This document shows positions 46,210-55,261 of a DNA stretch of 64,000 nt, one piece after another. The notes below the pieces were generated by a model. It was not told where the DNA came from, searched no databases, and saw only the letters and a program-made list of their open reading frames with translations. Source of the DNA: Aliarcobacter vitoriensis. GTDB lineage: Bacteria > Campylobacterota > Campylobacteria > Campylobacterales > Arcobacteraceae. Numbering within the stretch: position 1 is the first letter of the stretch; each line of letters starts with the position of its first letter. The stretch spans positions 1-64,000 of the forward strand of contig NZ_PDKB01000003.1 in NCBI RefSeq assembly GCF_003316695.1. The letters are read 5' to 3'. Position numbers and translations under genes: made by a program.

Positions 46210-46896
46210 ATGGCAGATAGTTTAACAGTAAGTAGTAGTACAGATACTTATGGTAATCAGTACACTCAAAGTGTAAGTAATGATCAGTTAACAACAAATG
46301 ATTTCTTAAAGCTTATGATTGAAGAACTTAAGTTGCAAGATCCAACAAAGCCTATGGATTCAGCAAAAATGCTTTCTACTCAAATGCAAATGAGTACATT
46401 GAATGCAAATCAAGAAATGATAAAAGCTTTACAATCTATACAAACGGCTTTTAACCAATCTTCTTTATCAACAGCAACAGGAGTTATTGGACATAAGGTT
46501 GAAAATGGCTCAACTTATGATGATGGAACATCTAAGCAATTTGCAGTAACTTCTATTGAGATGCAAGATGGAGAAGTTATAGTTGTTGGAAGAGAATACA
46601 AATATTCTATTTATGAAATAGCTATAAAAGAAGGTGAAGGTGATGATGCAAAATATAAAGCTGTTGCTTATGATTCAAATGGAAATATTCTTGATGATAA
46701 AGGTGAGAAAACTGGTAAAACAGTAGTTTTAGAAAGTATTGGAAAACCAAAAGTTCAAGATGGAAAAATGATAATAAAAGATGAAGATGGAAAAGAGATA
46801 AAAGATCATAGTTACTTATTTACAGGAACTACATATCCACAATATGCTGATGAAGATATCAAATTTCCATTTTCTTCGATTACAAAAATTGCATAA
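46210..46896 (+). CDS. flgD: Flagellar hook cap protein FlgD
   Basis: A 228-residue scaffold for hook assembly. The N-terminal motif NDFLKLMIEELKLQDPTKPMDSAKMLSTQMQM (split here: about residues 30-62) is diagnostic, followed by a central beta region with an unusually Lys/Asp/Gly-rich insert (about 130-210). It is followed by the two hook protein genes, the normal position. Confidence 0.92.
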   Translation: MADSLTVSSSTDTYGNQYTQSVSNDQLTTNDFLKLMIEELKLQDPTKPMDSAKMLSTQMQMSTLNANQEMIKALQSIQTAFNQSSLSTATGVIGHKVENGSTYDDGTSKQFAVTSIEMQDGEVIVVGREYKYSIYEIAIKEGEGDDAKYKAVAYDSNGNILDDKGEKTGKTVVLESIGKPKVQDGKMIIKDEDGKEIKDHSYLFTGTTYPQYADEDIKFPFSSITKIA

Positions 46897-46908
46897 TAAG
46901 GACTTATT

Positions 46909-48591
46909 ATGATAGGTGCAATGTGGAAAGGAATGTCTGGTATCTACCAACAAGATAGAGGAATAGCTGTTGAGTCAAATAATCTGGCAAATTCTAGTAC
47001 AGTTGGACATAAGAAAGACCAAATAACTTTTGCTGATTTATTATATACAAATGGTGGAATGGGACATGGTGTAGGAAGCCAAAGTGTTTCAAAACAGTTT
47101 CAACAAGGACAAATTGTTGGAACTGGTGTAGGAATAGATGTTGCACTCGAAGGTAAAGGATTTATGGTAGTAAGAAGTAGAGAAAATCCAGATGAGATTT
47201 TTTATACTAGAGCTGGAAATTTGGTACAAGCAAAGGATGGATTTTTAGTAAATCAAGATGATTATAAAATGCAAGGATTAGTTCCACAAAGTAGACTAAC
47301 AAGTTCTACGAATCCTGCTGATACTATGTTTACTGATGAATTTGCAAGAAATATAGTTTCTACAAATATAAGTAACAGTTTGGGTAGAATATTTAATATC
47401 AATGCAAAAACAACTGATTATGCATCTTCTGCAAAAAATGATGATATTGCACAAAAAGGTGATAACTATAAATCATCACAATCTAAAATAAATGATGTTG
47501 ATGCTTTAAGAGAAGATTATATCAATAAGTTAAAAGAGTATCAACTTACTCCAAATGTTCCTGAAATATCTTCTCAAGCTCAAAAATCTCAGGTTGATTT
47601 TTCTTCAAAAATATCATCACTTACATCTGAAGATAATAAATTATCTATTACCGTAGGAAACAAAACTTTTAGTGTAGAGTTTGACCATGATGGAAATATC
47701 AATCAAGATGAGATGGAAAAACTATATAACTTTTTAGATGATAGTGGAAGAGAAAAATATGGTTTGATAGATCCATCATCAATTCCGACACAAGATGATA
47801 TAGATAATATGCCTATAACAACTCCAGAAGAAATACAAGCAAAAGCTGATAGACAATCTTTAAGAGATAATTCTATAAATGCATATTCAAGTGCAAAAAG
47901 CTTAGTAAAAGCTATGCAAGATTTATCAGATAAAATTTCAGCATATGCTGGATATTCTTCGAGTGCAAAAAGTGGAACACTTGAAATAGAAGGTTTAATT
48001 CAAGGAAAAGAGTTTAAAATAAGTGAAGTAGAGTTAAATAATGAAAAAATAAATTCTACAAATATACAAGAAGCTATTAAAGGCTCTGGAATGGCTATGA
48101 TTGATAGTGCTAAAGAAGCTTTAAAACAAGCTGTTGAAAAAGCAGATGCAAAATATTTAGAAATAACTAATGTTTTAGATTATGCTGATTTGAATACTAT
48201 TGGTATGACAGATTTAAATGTAAGATTAGATGTTTTAGGACTTGCTGATAAAGATGTAGCTGATGTTGAAATATCAGATGATGGATTTATTTTTGTAAAA
48301 AGTGGAGATAATAAATTTTTAGTTGGAAGATTAAGTACAGCTTCTTTTAGAAATGAACAAGGTTTAAATCCTGCTGGTGGAAATTTGTATTCTCAAACTG
48401 ATTTATCTGGAAATCCTTTTAATGCTGATACTATGAATACAATAAAAGGAAAATCACTCGAAAGAGCAAATGTTGATTATGGTACAACACTTACACAAAT
48501 TATGGTTTATCAAAAAGCATTTGAAGCAAATTCAAAATCTATTACAACTTCAGATGAATTTTTACAAACAGCAATAGGATTGATAAAATAG
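46909..48591 (+). CDS. flgE: Flagellar hook protein FlgE, first copy
   Basis: A 560-residue hook-type axial protein. It begins MIGAMWKGMSGIYQQDRGIAVESNNLANSSTVGHKKD and ends in the D0 helix TLTQIMVYQKAFEANSKSITTSDEFLQT. The middle (about 150-450) is variable and largely helical-looking compared with the second copy. AAGGACTT precedes the ATG. Together with the next gene it forms a tandem pair of non-identical hook proteins; either may be the main hook subunit or a specialised segment. Confidence 0.85.
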   Translation: MIGAMWKGMSGIYQQDRGIAVESNNLANSSTVGHKKDQITFADLLYTNGGMGHGVGSQSVSKQFQQGQIVGTGVGIDVALEGKGFMVVRSRENPDEIFYTRAGNLVQAKDGFLVNQDDYKMQGLVPQSRLTSSTNPADTMFTDEFARNIVSTNISNSLGRIFNINAKTTDYASSAKNDDIAQKGDNYKSSQSKINDVDALREDYINKLKEYQLTPNVPEISSQAQKSQVDFSSKISSLTSEDNKLSITVGNKTFSVEFDHDGNINQDEMEKLYNFLDDSGREKYGLIDPSSIPTQDDIDNMPITTPEEIQAKADRQSLRDNSINAYSSAKSLVKAMQDLSDKISAYAGYSSSAKSGTLEIEGLIQGKEFKISEVELNNEKINSTNIQEAIKGSGMAMIDSAKEALKQAVEKADAKYLEITNVLDYADLNTIGMTDLNVRLDVLGLADKDVADVEISDDGFIFVKSGDNKFLVGRLSTASFRNEQGLNPAGGNLYSQTDLSGNPFNADTMNTIKGKSLERANVDYGTTLTQIMVYQKAFEANSKSITTSDEFLQTAIGLIK

Positions 48592-48604
48592 TATGATCTT
48601 TTGC

Positions 48605-48653
48605 TCATACTTTTGTACAAAATTTTGTATAAAAGTATGAACATTTATGTTCA
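48605..48653 (+). promoter_or_regulatory. Back-to-back hairpins between the two flgE genes
   Basis: An 18-base arm (48605-48622, TCATACTTTTGTACAAAA) pairs with 48623-48640 with a single G-U. A second stem, TGAACAT/ATGTTCA (48638-48653), overlaps its end. No T-run follows, so a processing or mRNA-stabilising role is more likely than termination. Confidence 0.6.
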
Positions 48654-48678
48654 TTTACCTTAATAAAAAGGATACGAT

Positions 48679-50886
48679 ATGATAGGTGCATTATGGACTG
48701 GAATATCAGGATTAGCTTCACATCAAACAGCTTTAGACAATGAGTCAAATAACATAGCGAATGTTAATACTGTTGGATATAAGTCAGGAAGAGTTTCTTT
48801 TGCAGATCAAGTTTACCAAAATAGCATTGGTAAAGGATCATTTGTACAAGATGCAGAAAAGATCTTTGAAACAGGAGCTTTTAAAGTTACAGGAGTTCCT
48901 TATGATGTAGCACTTCAAGGTGATGGATTTTTTACTGTTGTAAATAAAAATACTTTAGGAACAGCAGAAACTTTTTATACAAGAGCTGGAAATTTTAGAA
49001 TGGGAGAAAGTGGTACACTTCAAACAGCAGATGGTTTCGAAGTACAAGGTTGGGCTATGAGTTCAATTGACACTAAAAATGATGTAAAAAGCACAAATCA
49101 CAATGTAAATAGATTTACAGATGATTTTACGCAAGCTATGGGAAGTCGTATAATTAGACATGCTGATTATATAGAAACAATAGCGGCAAAAGCTACAAAC
49201 TACAACGAAACAGCACAATCAGATTCTCAATCAATTTTTACTGGGGCTGGATATAAAACAAAAGCTTCTAAACTAAAAGATATAGAATTAGCACAAAAAC
49301 ATTATGAAGAGATGTTGCAAAAATATAAGGATGATCCAAATCAACCTTCTGCGGGTTCTACTACTCAAGTATCTCAAATAAACTTTAAAACAGGAGTTCC
49401 TCCAGATTCAGTTTTAGGTAAAGAAGGAGATAAACTTTTAGTAGTTATAAATGGAACTAATTATAACATAAACTATCAGGTAACAAAAACAACTCCTGAT
49501 TGGAGAGCTGAACTTTGGGATTCTCTTCCAACAACTCCTGTTGATGAAAGAGATTTATATGATTTGGAAAATCCTGCTTTAATAGAAGCTATGCCAACAG
49601 CAACAGAAGCAGAAAGAGCTGCAAAAGATGCTGAGATTGCAAAATACGATAGACTAGCAGGTAGAATAAATACATACAAAGCTATGGCTGATGAGATATC
49701 TAATTCTTCAAGAGGTGGAATGGTAGCTTATATGGCTAAAGATAGATTAAATCCAACAAGTGATGTTCTTGATCCAAATGGTTTATATGATGAAAGTACA
49801 AGTCTTGCTGATATGTTAAGGGGAGTTATCCAAATAAAAAGTTTAGTTCCAGGACAGGAGTTTAAAATAACAGAAATTTCTGAAACATCAACTGGAAATA
49901 CTGGATCAACTATAAAAGGTAGCTTCCAAACAACAGCAGAAGCTGTTCAAGGTTCTGGAAAAGCAGCTATTGACTCAGCTCAAGATGCTTTGGCAAGATT
50001 AGTATCAGGTAAACAACAAAGTGTTTATACAACACAAGATTTATATGGAGCATTAGGAAGTGCTACTAGAGAGTATGAATTTAGTATGACTATATATGAT
50101 AAAGATTTAGATATGATTATCCCTGTGCCAAATGATGGAGGAACACCACCACAAGCTATTACAATACCAAGTAATGCTGTTCCACCATCTACATTAACAG
50201 GAAATGATTTAAACGATATTGTAGATGCGATAAATAATTCTAGAACAGCTTCTGGAGCACAAATAGGAGATTATTTAGTTGCAAAAATTGTTAATGGAAA
50301 TTTAGTTTTAGAAACAAATGATAACAATTTCGATGTAGAGTTTGATGCGAAACTTACATATACTGATACTGGATCTGTTCCACCTGTAACAACTCCAACT
50401 TTAATTGAGGTAAATCAAGATTATTCTGGTAGAAAAGGTGCAGGGGCTGAATTTATGGAAATAGTTACAAGAGTTGATCAATCAGCAAATCAAAGTAGTC
50501 TTCAATTAAGATTAGATGCTCTAAATATCTCTGATAATAAATTTGGTGAATTTAGTGTAGATAGTACAGGACTTATCACGATAAAAGAGGGTGGAGTTGA
50601 GTATGCTGTAGGTCAATTATCAATTGCAAGATTTACAAATAATAGAGGACTTGAAGCAGTTGGAGGAAATAACTTCCAAAAAACTCAAGAATCTGGAAGT
50701 GCAATATATAGTATAAATAACAATAATACTGATGGAGTAAAAGGGCAAGCTTTAGAGTTGAGTAAAGCAGATTTAAGTGAAAGCTTAGTAAACTTAATGG
50801 TATTTCAAAGAGCTTTTGAAGCAAATGCAAAGTCTATTACAACTTCAGATGAGTTATTAAGTACTCTTATCAACTTAAAAAGATAA
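48679..50886 (+). CDS. flgE: Flagellar hook protein FlgE, second (larger) copy
   Basis: A 735-residue hook protein, close in size to the large FlgE of Campylobacter. The D0 N terminus is MIGALWTGISGLASHQTALDNESNNIANVNTVGYK, the rod-like D1 has GDGFFTVVNKN and FYTRAGNFRM, and the C terminus is LVNLMVFQRAFEANAKSITTSDELLS. The middle region (about 150-620) carries long surface domains. It shares ends and an inner segment (VQGSGKAAIDSAQDAL versus IKGSGMAMIDSAKEAL) with the first copy. A hairpin follows the stop codon. Confidence 0.9.
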   Translation: MIGALWTGISGLASHQTALDNESNNIANVNTVGYKSGRVSFADQVYQNSIGKGSFVQDAEKIFETGAFKVTGVPYDVALQGDGFFTVVNKNTLGTAETFYTRAGNFRMGESGTLQTADGFEVQGWAMSSIDTKNDVKSTNHNVNRFTDDFTQAMGSRIIRHADYIETIAAKATNYNETAQSDSQSIFTGAGYKTKASKLKDIELAQKHYEEMLQKYKDDPNQPSAGSTTQVSQINFKTGVPPDSVLGKEGDKLLVVINGTNYNINYQVTKTTPDWRAELWDSLPTTPVDERDLYDLENPALIEAMPTATEAERAAKDAEIAKYDRLAGRINTYKAMADEISNSSRGGMVAYMAKDRLNPTSDVLDPNGLYDESTSLADMLRGVIQIKSLVPGQEFKITEISETSTGNTGSTIKGSFQTTAEAVQGSGKAAIDSAQDALARLVSGKQQSVYTTQDLYGALGSATREYEFSMTIYDKDLDMIIPVPNDGGTPPQAITIPSNAVPPSTLTGNDLNDIVDAINNSRTASGAQIGDYLVAKIVNGNLVLETNDNNFDVEFDAKLTYTDTGSVPPVTTPTLIEVNQDYSGRKGAGAEFMEIVTRVDQSANQSSLQLRLDALNISDNKFGEFSVDSTGLITIKEGGVEYAVGQLSIARFTNNRGLEAVGGNNFQKTQESGSAIYSINNNNTDGVKGQALELSKADLSESLVNLMVFQRAFEANAKSITTSDELLSTLINLKR

Positions 50887-50892
50887 TATTCT

Positions 50893-50923
50893 AAATAGAG
50901 TAAGATTCTTTCTTACTCTATTT
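50893..50923 (+). terminator. Hairpin after the second flgE gene
   Basis: AAATAGAGTAAGA (50893-50905) pairs perfectly with TCTTACTCTATTT (50911-50923) around TTCTT. The T-run is only three bases, so read-through into the next genes is likely. Confidence 0.5.
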
Positions 50924-50939
50924 CAACATAGGAAAAATT

Positions 50940-51266
50940 TTGGATTTTATAATATCAACAGTATTGGCTATTTTATTACTATACTTTATATCAAGTACAA
51001 ATGCTTATAAAGTTATGTATAAGAAGATAAAAGAAGAAAAAGAGATTATAGATGAAGAGGTTTTAAAACTTGAAGCACTCATTCAAAGATATGAAAAACA
51101 AGTAAAAATAGGGACTAACAGTCTAAAAAATAATCAAGAAAATCTTCAAGTTGCACGAGATGACTTACAAGCCTTAAGATTGGAAAATATCACTTTAAAA
51201 AATAAAATAAATGACTTACAAAAACGAAATGAAGAGTTGTTTGCTCAAGTTAATGCAATTATTTAG
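50940..51266 (+). CDS. Small membrane-anchored coiled-coil protein
   Basis: A 108-residue protein with one N-terminal membrane helix (about 3-20, IISTVLAILLLYFISS) and a coiled coil over the rest (about 27-105). I do not recognise a family. The start is TTG at 50940 with AGGAAAA upstream. It lies between flgE and a periplasmic TPR gene in the flagellar run and is probably co-transcribed. It has the shape of FlgV-like or motor-accessory proteins, but nothing in the sequence proves it. Confidence 0.65.
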   Translation: MDFIISTVLAILLLYFISSTNAYKVMYKKIKEEKEIIDEEVLKLEALIQRYEKQVKIGTNSLKNNQENLQVARDDLQALRLENITLKNKINDLQKRNEELFAQVNAII

Positions 51267-51273
51267 GAATATT

Positions 51274-53304
51274 TTGAAAAAGTTTGTATATAAAATAGCG
51301 ATAATTTTTTTTCTTACAAATGTTATTTTATATGCAAACAATATAATAGAGTCTCAACCACAAGTGATTTTTGAATTACAAAAACTTGAAAATTCAAATG
51401 AAAATTTGGAAATTCAAGTTGATTTTAACAAAGCTGTTTTACTTTTTAAGAAAAATGAATATGAAGATGCTCTAAAACTATTTCAAAAAACTTCACAATT
51501 TTTTGAAGTACCATCTTTACTTAATATAGGAATAATTTATTATAAACAAAATAAAATAGATGAAGCTATTTCTACTTTTAATAAAATTTATTCAAAAAAA
51601 ACAAATCTTATAAATCAACCATACTCTTTTATATCATCTTGTTATTATTTGTTTGATATAACAAAAGATGATAAATATATGTTAGATTTAGTAACAATTT
51701 TCCAAAATAGTAATAAATTAAGTGAATATAGTGAATTAATCACTGGGATAAAAGATGCAATATTAAAAGAGTTAGCAAATAGGTATTTATATATAAAAGA
51801 TTATGAAAATGCACTTGCAGCTTTAAATGCTATGAGTTATTCTCTTGATTTGAAAAAAGCTATGATATATATAAAACTAAATAACTTTGCACGAGCTTCT
51901 GTAATTTTAAAAAAATTAAGAGAAGAAGAAAAAGATAGAGATTTACTAGATAAAATCTTGTGGATATCTACTTATGCTAGTTTAAAACAAAATAGGTTTG
52001 AAGATACACAAGAGATCTTGGATTTGATTAATGAAAGAAAAGGTTTTAAAGTAAATACTCAAATGCCATTTGAGATATTTTTTAATAAAGATTTATATTC
52101 TACTAAAGATTATTTAAAATCTGTTTTGAAGTTTGATGAAGATAGAAAATTAGATTTTATTTACTATTTTGCACCATTTGTCTTTTCTGATTCAAAGGAG
52201 ATAATATATGATTCTGTAAAAGGTTTTATATATGGACAAGATAGTAGTGTAGAAAATCTTGAGAGTATGGTTGATTATAATACAAAATTTGTTAATTTAG
52301 TAAAACAAGACCCTATCTTAAGAGTAAATGAATTAAAAAAACTTACAAATAGTGATTCAAAAGCATATATATATTATAACTTGGCTTTAGCTTATGCTCA
52401 AATAAATGATTATTCAAATGCCCATATAAACTTTGAAAAAGCATATAAGCTAAGTCCTGGAAATAGACTTTATGCTATTATGCTTTTTATAACGGCGAAT
52501 TCTTTAAATATAAATATAGATGAAAAACAAAAAGCTTCTATTGATAAATCAATAAGAGATGGAGGCGGTTTATATAGCTATTTTGCAAAAGAGATATATA
52601 AATTATTTATAAATAGTAGTTACAATGTTATAGAATCTTCAACTTTATATCAAGGAACAGTTTTTTATAAAGCTATAGATTTTTTAAAAAGTATGTATGA
52701 TAATAAACCTTTAGCAAATCATCCACTACTTGAAGAGTATGAAAAGGATAGTTTTATATATCTTTTAAGACTTGTTCAACAACAAAAAGATGAAGATGAT
52801 TATACTTATTTTGCTAGATTACAAGATAATATACCTTTAAAATATAATAATAATTTTATAGATAGTTCATTGATTACTTCAAAATATTATATAGATGTTT
52901 TAAAAGCTTTAGGGATTTTTACGAGAGCAGATTTTAAAATAGATGGAAATAATAATCCTTTATATCTTTTAACAACAGCCTATAGTGATTTATATTTAGG
53001 AAAATCTCAAATATCAATAGAAACATTAAAAAGATTAAAAGAAGAATTTTCATATGAAAATAGATTTACTATGTATCTTACTGTTGCTTCATTTTTAGAA
53101 AGTAAGCGTCCAGAAGATGCATCGATTCAAATATCACTTATTAAAGCTTTTTATAAAGATACAGATACTGATTTTTTGACTGCAATACAGTTGATTCAAA
53201 ATATGAATATAAGTAGTGCTAAACAGTTTTTAGAAAATAGGTACAATAATCCATATATTGATTTTAGAATTATTAGGTTTGATGAACTAATGCTTTTTTT
53301 ATAG
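51274..53304 (+). CDS. Periplasmic TPR protein, candidate flagellar motor scaffold
   Basis: A 676-residue exported protein: signal peptide MKKFVYKIAIIFFLTNVILYA followed by many TPR-like helical pairs (for example FNKAVLLFKKNEYEDALKLFQK near 50-70, and AYIYYNLALAYAQINDYSNAHINFEKAYKLSPG near 360-395). I chose TTG 51274, which gives a clean signal peptide and has AGGA (51265-51268) upstream, over an in-frame start at 51211 inside the previous gene. Campylobacter PflA/PflB are TPR proteins that recruit stators; this may be a counterpart, but homology was not established. Confidence 0.7.
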   Translation: MKKFVYKIAIIFFLTNVILYANNIIESQPQVIFELQKLENSNENLEIQVDFNKAVLLFKKNEYEDALKLFQKTSQFFEVPSLLNIGIIYYKQNKIDEAISTFNKIYSKKTNLINQPYSFISSCYYLFDITKDDKYMLDLVTIFQNSNKLSEYSELITGIKDAILKELANRYLYIKDYENALAALNAMSYSLDLKKAMIYIKLNNFARASVILKKLREEEKDRDLLDKILWISTYASLKQNRFEDTQEILDLINERKGFKVNTQMPFEIFFNKDLYSTKDYLKSVLKFDEDRKLDFIYYFAPFVFSDSKEIIYDSVKGFIYGQDSSVENLESMVDYNTKFVNLVKQDPILRVNELKKLTNSDSKAYIYYNLALAYAQINDYSNAHINFEKAYKLSPGNRLYAIMLFITANSLNINIDEKQKASIDKSIRDGGGLYSYFAKEIYKLFINSSYNVIESSTLYQGTVFYKAIDFLKSMYDNKPLANHPLLEEYEKDSFIYLLRLVQQQKDEDDYTYFARLQDNIPLKYNNNFIDSSLITSKYYIDVLKALGIFTRADFKIDGNNNPLYLLTTAYSDLYLGKSQISIETLKRLKEEFSYENRFTMYLTVASFLESKRPEDASIQISLIKAFYKDTDTDFLTAIQLIQNMNISSAKQFLENRYNNPYIDFRIIRFDELMLFL

Positions 53305-53324
53305 TAGTATTTAAATTTTTTTGT

Positions 53325-53330
53325 TATAAT
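53325..53330 (+). promoter_or_regulatory. Predicted internal -10 element before the flaG-like gene
   Basis: A perfect TATAAT in the 54-base gap, 29 bases before the ATG, with an AAAGGAG ribosome site; the best internal promoter candidate in the flagellar run. Confidence 0.5.
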
Positions 53331-53358
53331 AGTTTAAATTCTTACAAAGGAGTCTATT

Positions 53359-53673
53359 ATGGAAATAGGTAGAGTTGCTCAAATAGATAATTCGAAAGAA
53401 AACTATGATATAAAAGCAAAGCAAGTAAGTACAGTTGAAGAGAAAATGAAAACTATTCAAGAAGAAGAGTATAAAAAGAATGCTTCAAAAGATCCTATGA
53501 CTGAACTAAATGAGGTTATTTTAGATAATGTTCAGTTTGGATATAACAAAAAATCAAGAGATTTTTTCGTAAAAGTGACTAGAGGAGAAGCTGAATATAA
53601 GTATCCAACAGAAGATATGATGAAGGTAAAAGCATATTTACTAGAAGAGTTTGAAAGAAACAATAAAATTTAA
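53359..53673 (+). CDS. FlaG-family flagellar protein
   Basis: A 104-residue protein. The C-terminal half (LNEVILDNVQFGYNKKSRDFFVKV, then EAEYKYPTEDMMKVKAYL) resembles the FlaG domain, in which a beta hairpin leads to an IPxEExL-like end; here that end reads YPTEDMM. FlaG influences filament length in Campylobacter and Pseudomonas. In most genomes flaG is near fliD, whereas here it precedes fliY. Confidence 0.7.
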   Translation: MEIGRVAQIDNSKENYDIKAKQVSTVEEKMKTIQEEEYKKNASKDPMTELNEVILDNVQFGYNKKSRDFFVKVTRGEAEYKYPTEDMMKVKAYLLEEFERNNKI

Positions 53674-53688
53674 TTAAAAGGTACGTAA

Positions 53689-54561
53689 TTGGCATCTGAT
53701 TTATCAAATATATTTAAGAATGAATTGGCAAATACTTTAGAACAATTATTAGGTAAAAAAGCTAAAATAGCTGAAACAAAAAAATATGAAGATGATATAG
53801 ATTCATCTTTTATTGAGTGTGACGCAAAGTTTGAATTAAAAGGTATTTCGACTGGAATTACGTTTTATATACCAAATAAAAGTTCTATAAAATTTGAGTA
53901 TTTGATACTTGGCGGAATGGGTGATTTAGTAAAAGAGAATATTGATGATGAAACAATAGATGCTGTAAATGAGATTGTTTCAAATATATGTGGTAGTTTT
54001 TGTACTGCAGCAAATGCTCAAGGTTTCCCTGATGTAGTTGGTATGAAATCAGAAATTAAAAGTTCAAAAAAAGTTGATAAGAATGTGCTTGATAGCAAAA
54101 AAGAGAGTTTTGTTTTTAAATCACTTTTAGATGAAGATGAAGCACCCTTAGTAATATATTTTGATAAGTTGTTTTTACCATTTTTTTCTAGTATAACTGG
54201 AGTTGAAGAAGATATAAAACCTCAAGTTGTTACAGCACCACCACCTTCTCCTCAAATACCTGTAATATCTAATAATAGTGTTAGTGTTTCAAATCCATCT
54301 AAAAATTTAGAGCTTTTGTATAATGTTAGATTAAAGTTAAGTGTAAGACTAGGAACAAAAATTGTTTTATTAAAAGATATTTTAAGATGGGATGTTGGAG
54401 AAATTATTGAACTCGAACAAATGGTTAATGAACCTTTAGAATTACTTATCAATGGTGTAAAAATAGGTGAAGGTGAAGCTGTTATAGTTGAAGGTAAATT
54501 TGGTTTAAAAATCAAAAGAATAGTAAATGAAGATTTGAAAATTGATAAAATAGGATTGTAA
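53689..54561 (+). CDS. fliY: Flagellar motor switch protein FliY
   Basis: A 290-residue protein with an N-terminal CheC/FliM-middle-like domain (about 1-165: KNELANTLEQLLGKKAKI, and DAVNEIVSNICGSFCTAAN), a Pro-rich linker (APPPSPQIPV, about 184-193) and a C-terminal SpoA domain (about 210-280: LLYNVRLKLSVRLGTKIVLLKDILRWDVGEIIELEQ). The start is TTG at 53689, AAAGGT upstream. It lacks the FliM-type N-terminal EIDALL peptide, as does FliN; that peptide is found in the CheZ-like protein instead. FliM itself is not in the window. Confidence 0.88.
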   Translation: MASDLSNIFKNELANTLEQLLGKKAKIAETKKYEDDIDSSFIECDAKFELKGISTGITFYIPNKSSIKFEYLILGGMGDLVKENIDDETIDAVNEIVSNICGSFCTAANAQGFPDVVGMKSEIKSSKKVDKNVLDSKKESFVFKSLLDEDEAPLVIYFDKLFLPFFSSITGVEEDIKPQVVTAPPPSPQIPVISNNSVSVSNPSKNLELLYNVRLKLSVRLGTKIVLLKDILRWDVGEIIELEQMVNEPLELLINGVKIGEGEAVIVEGKFGLKIKRIVNEDLKIDKIGL

Positions 54562-54563
54562 AA

Positions 54564-54872
54564 ATGGAAATTAACAGTAGTAATTTATACAATAAAGATA
54601 TTTTACAAACAAATAAGTTTGATAATGTAACTAATGATAGTGTATCTAAAATGGAAGATGAAAAGTTAAGGGAAGTTAGTAATAATTTTGAAGCATTTTT
54701 TTTGCAACAAATTTTGGAAACATCTTTAAAAACTACTAGTATCGCTGGAGAAGGAACAGGAAGTGATGTCATCAAAGGTATGTATCTACAATCTATTGCA
54801 GATAGTTCTAGTGGAACTTTTGGAATTAGTGATATGTTATACAAATTTTTATCTGAAAACAATAACAAATAG
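54564..54872 (+). CDS. flgJ: Rod-binding protein, FlgJ N-terminal domain type
   Basis: A 102-residue protein equal to the rod-cap half of FlgJ: NNFEAFFLQQILETSLKTT (about residues 36-54), GSDVIKGMYLQSIAD and SGTFGISDMLYKFL. It lacks the glucosaminidase half present in enterics, which is normal for Campylobacterota. It starts two bases after fliY ends. Confidence 0.85.
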   Translation: MEINSSNLYNKDILQTNKFDNVTNDSVSKMEDEKLREVSNNFEAFFLQQILETSLKTTSIAGEGTGSDVIKGMYLQSIADSSSGTFGISDMLYKFLSENNNK

Positions 54873-54883
54873 TAGGAAAAATT

Positions 54884-55261
54884 ATGGTTGATAAAATTGT
54901 AGATGATATGCAAACTTTTATAGATGAGCTAAAAAATGCAATAAATTTGGATATAGAAGATATAAAATCTTCAAGACATGAAGAACTTTTACAGAGAAAT
55001 GAAAGAAAACACTCTATAATAAACAATATAATGCAGAAAAAAATTGATTTAAATAGTGAATTATCAAAATTGATTCAACAAAATGTTGATGTGAATATAT
55101 ATCGAGAAAAAGTTAATGCCCTTGAAGAGAATTTAAAAGATTTATATGAATTAAATAAAAAGTTAGCAAACATAGTTCTTCCAATAAAAGAAATGTATAA
55201 AGAGTTACTTGAAGATATAAGTTCTTATGGTGGAGGGCAGTTTTTTGACATTAAGGCTTAG
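54884..55261 (+). CDS. FlgN-like flagellar export chaperone
   Basis: A 125-residue helical protein of the size and helix pattern of FlgN, the chaperone for hook-filament junction proteins: ELLQRNERKHSIINNIMQKK (about 35-54) and YREKVNALEENLKDLYELNKKL (about 73-94). Sequence similarity is weak, so the assignment rests on size, position after flgJ (as flgM-flgN-flgK in others) and composition. Its end overlaps the next gene by 17 bases. Confidence 0.6.
   Translation: MVDKIVDDMQTFIDELKNAINLDIEDIKSSRHEELLQRNERKHSIINNIMQKKIDLNSELSKLIQQNVDVNIYREKVNALEENLKDLYELNKKLANIVLPIKEMYKELLEDISSYGGGQFFDIKA

Noticed and set aside
48605-48653. Terminator between the flgE genes
   Set aside because: Stems are strong but no T-run follows, and the second flgE has no clear promoter of its own.
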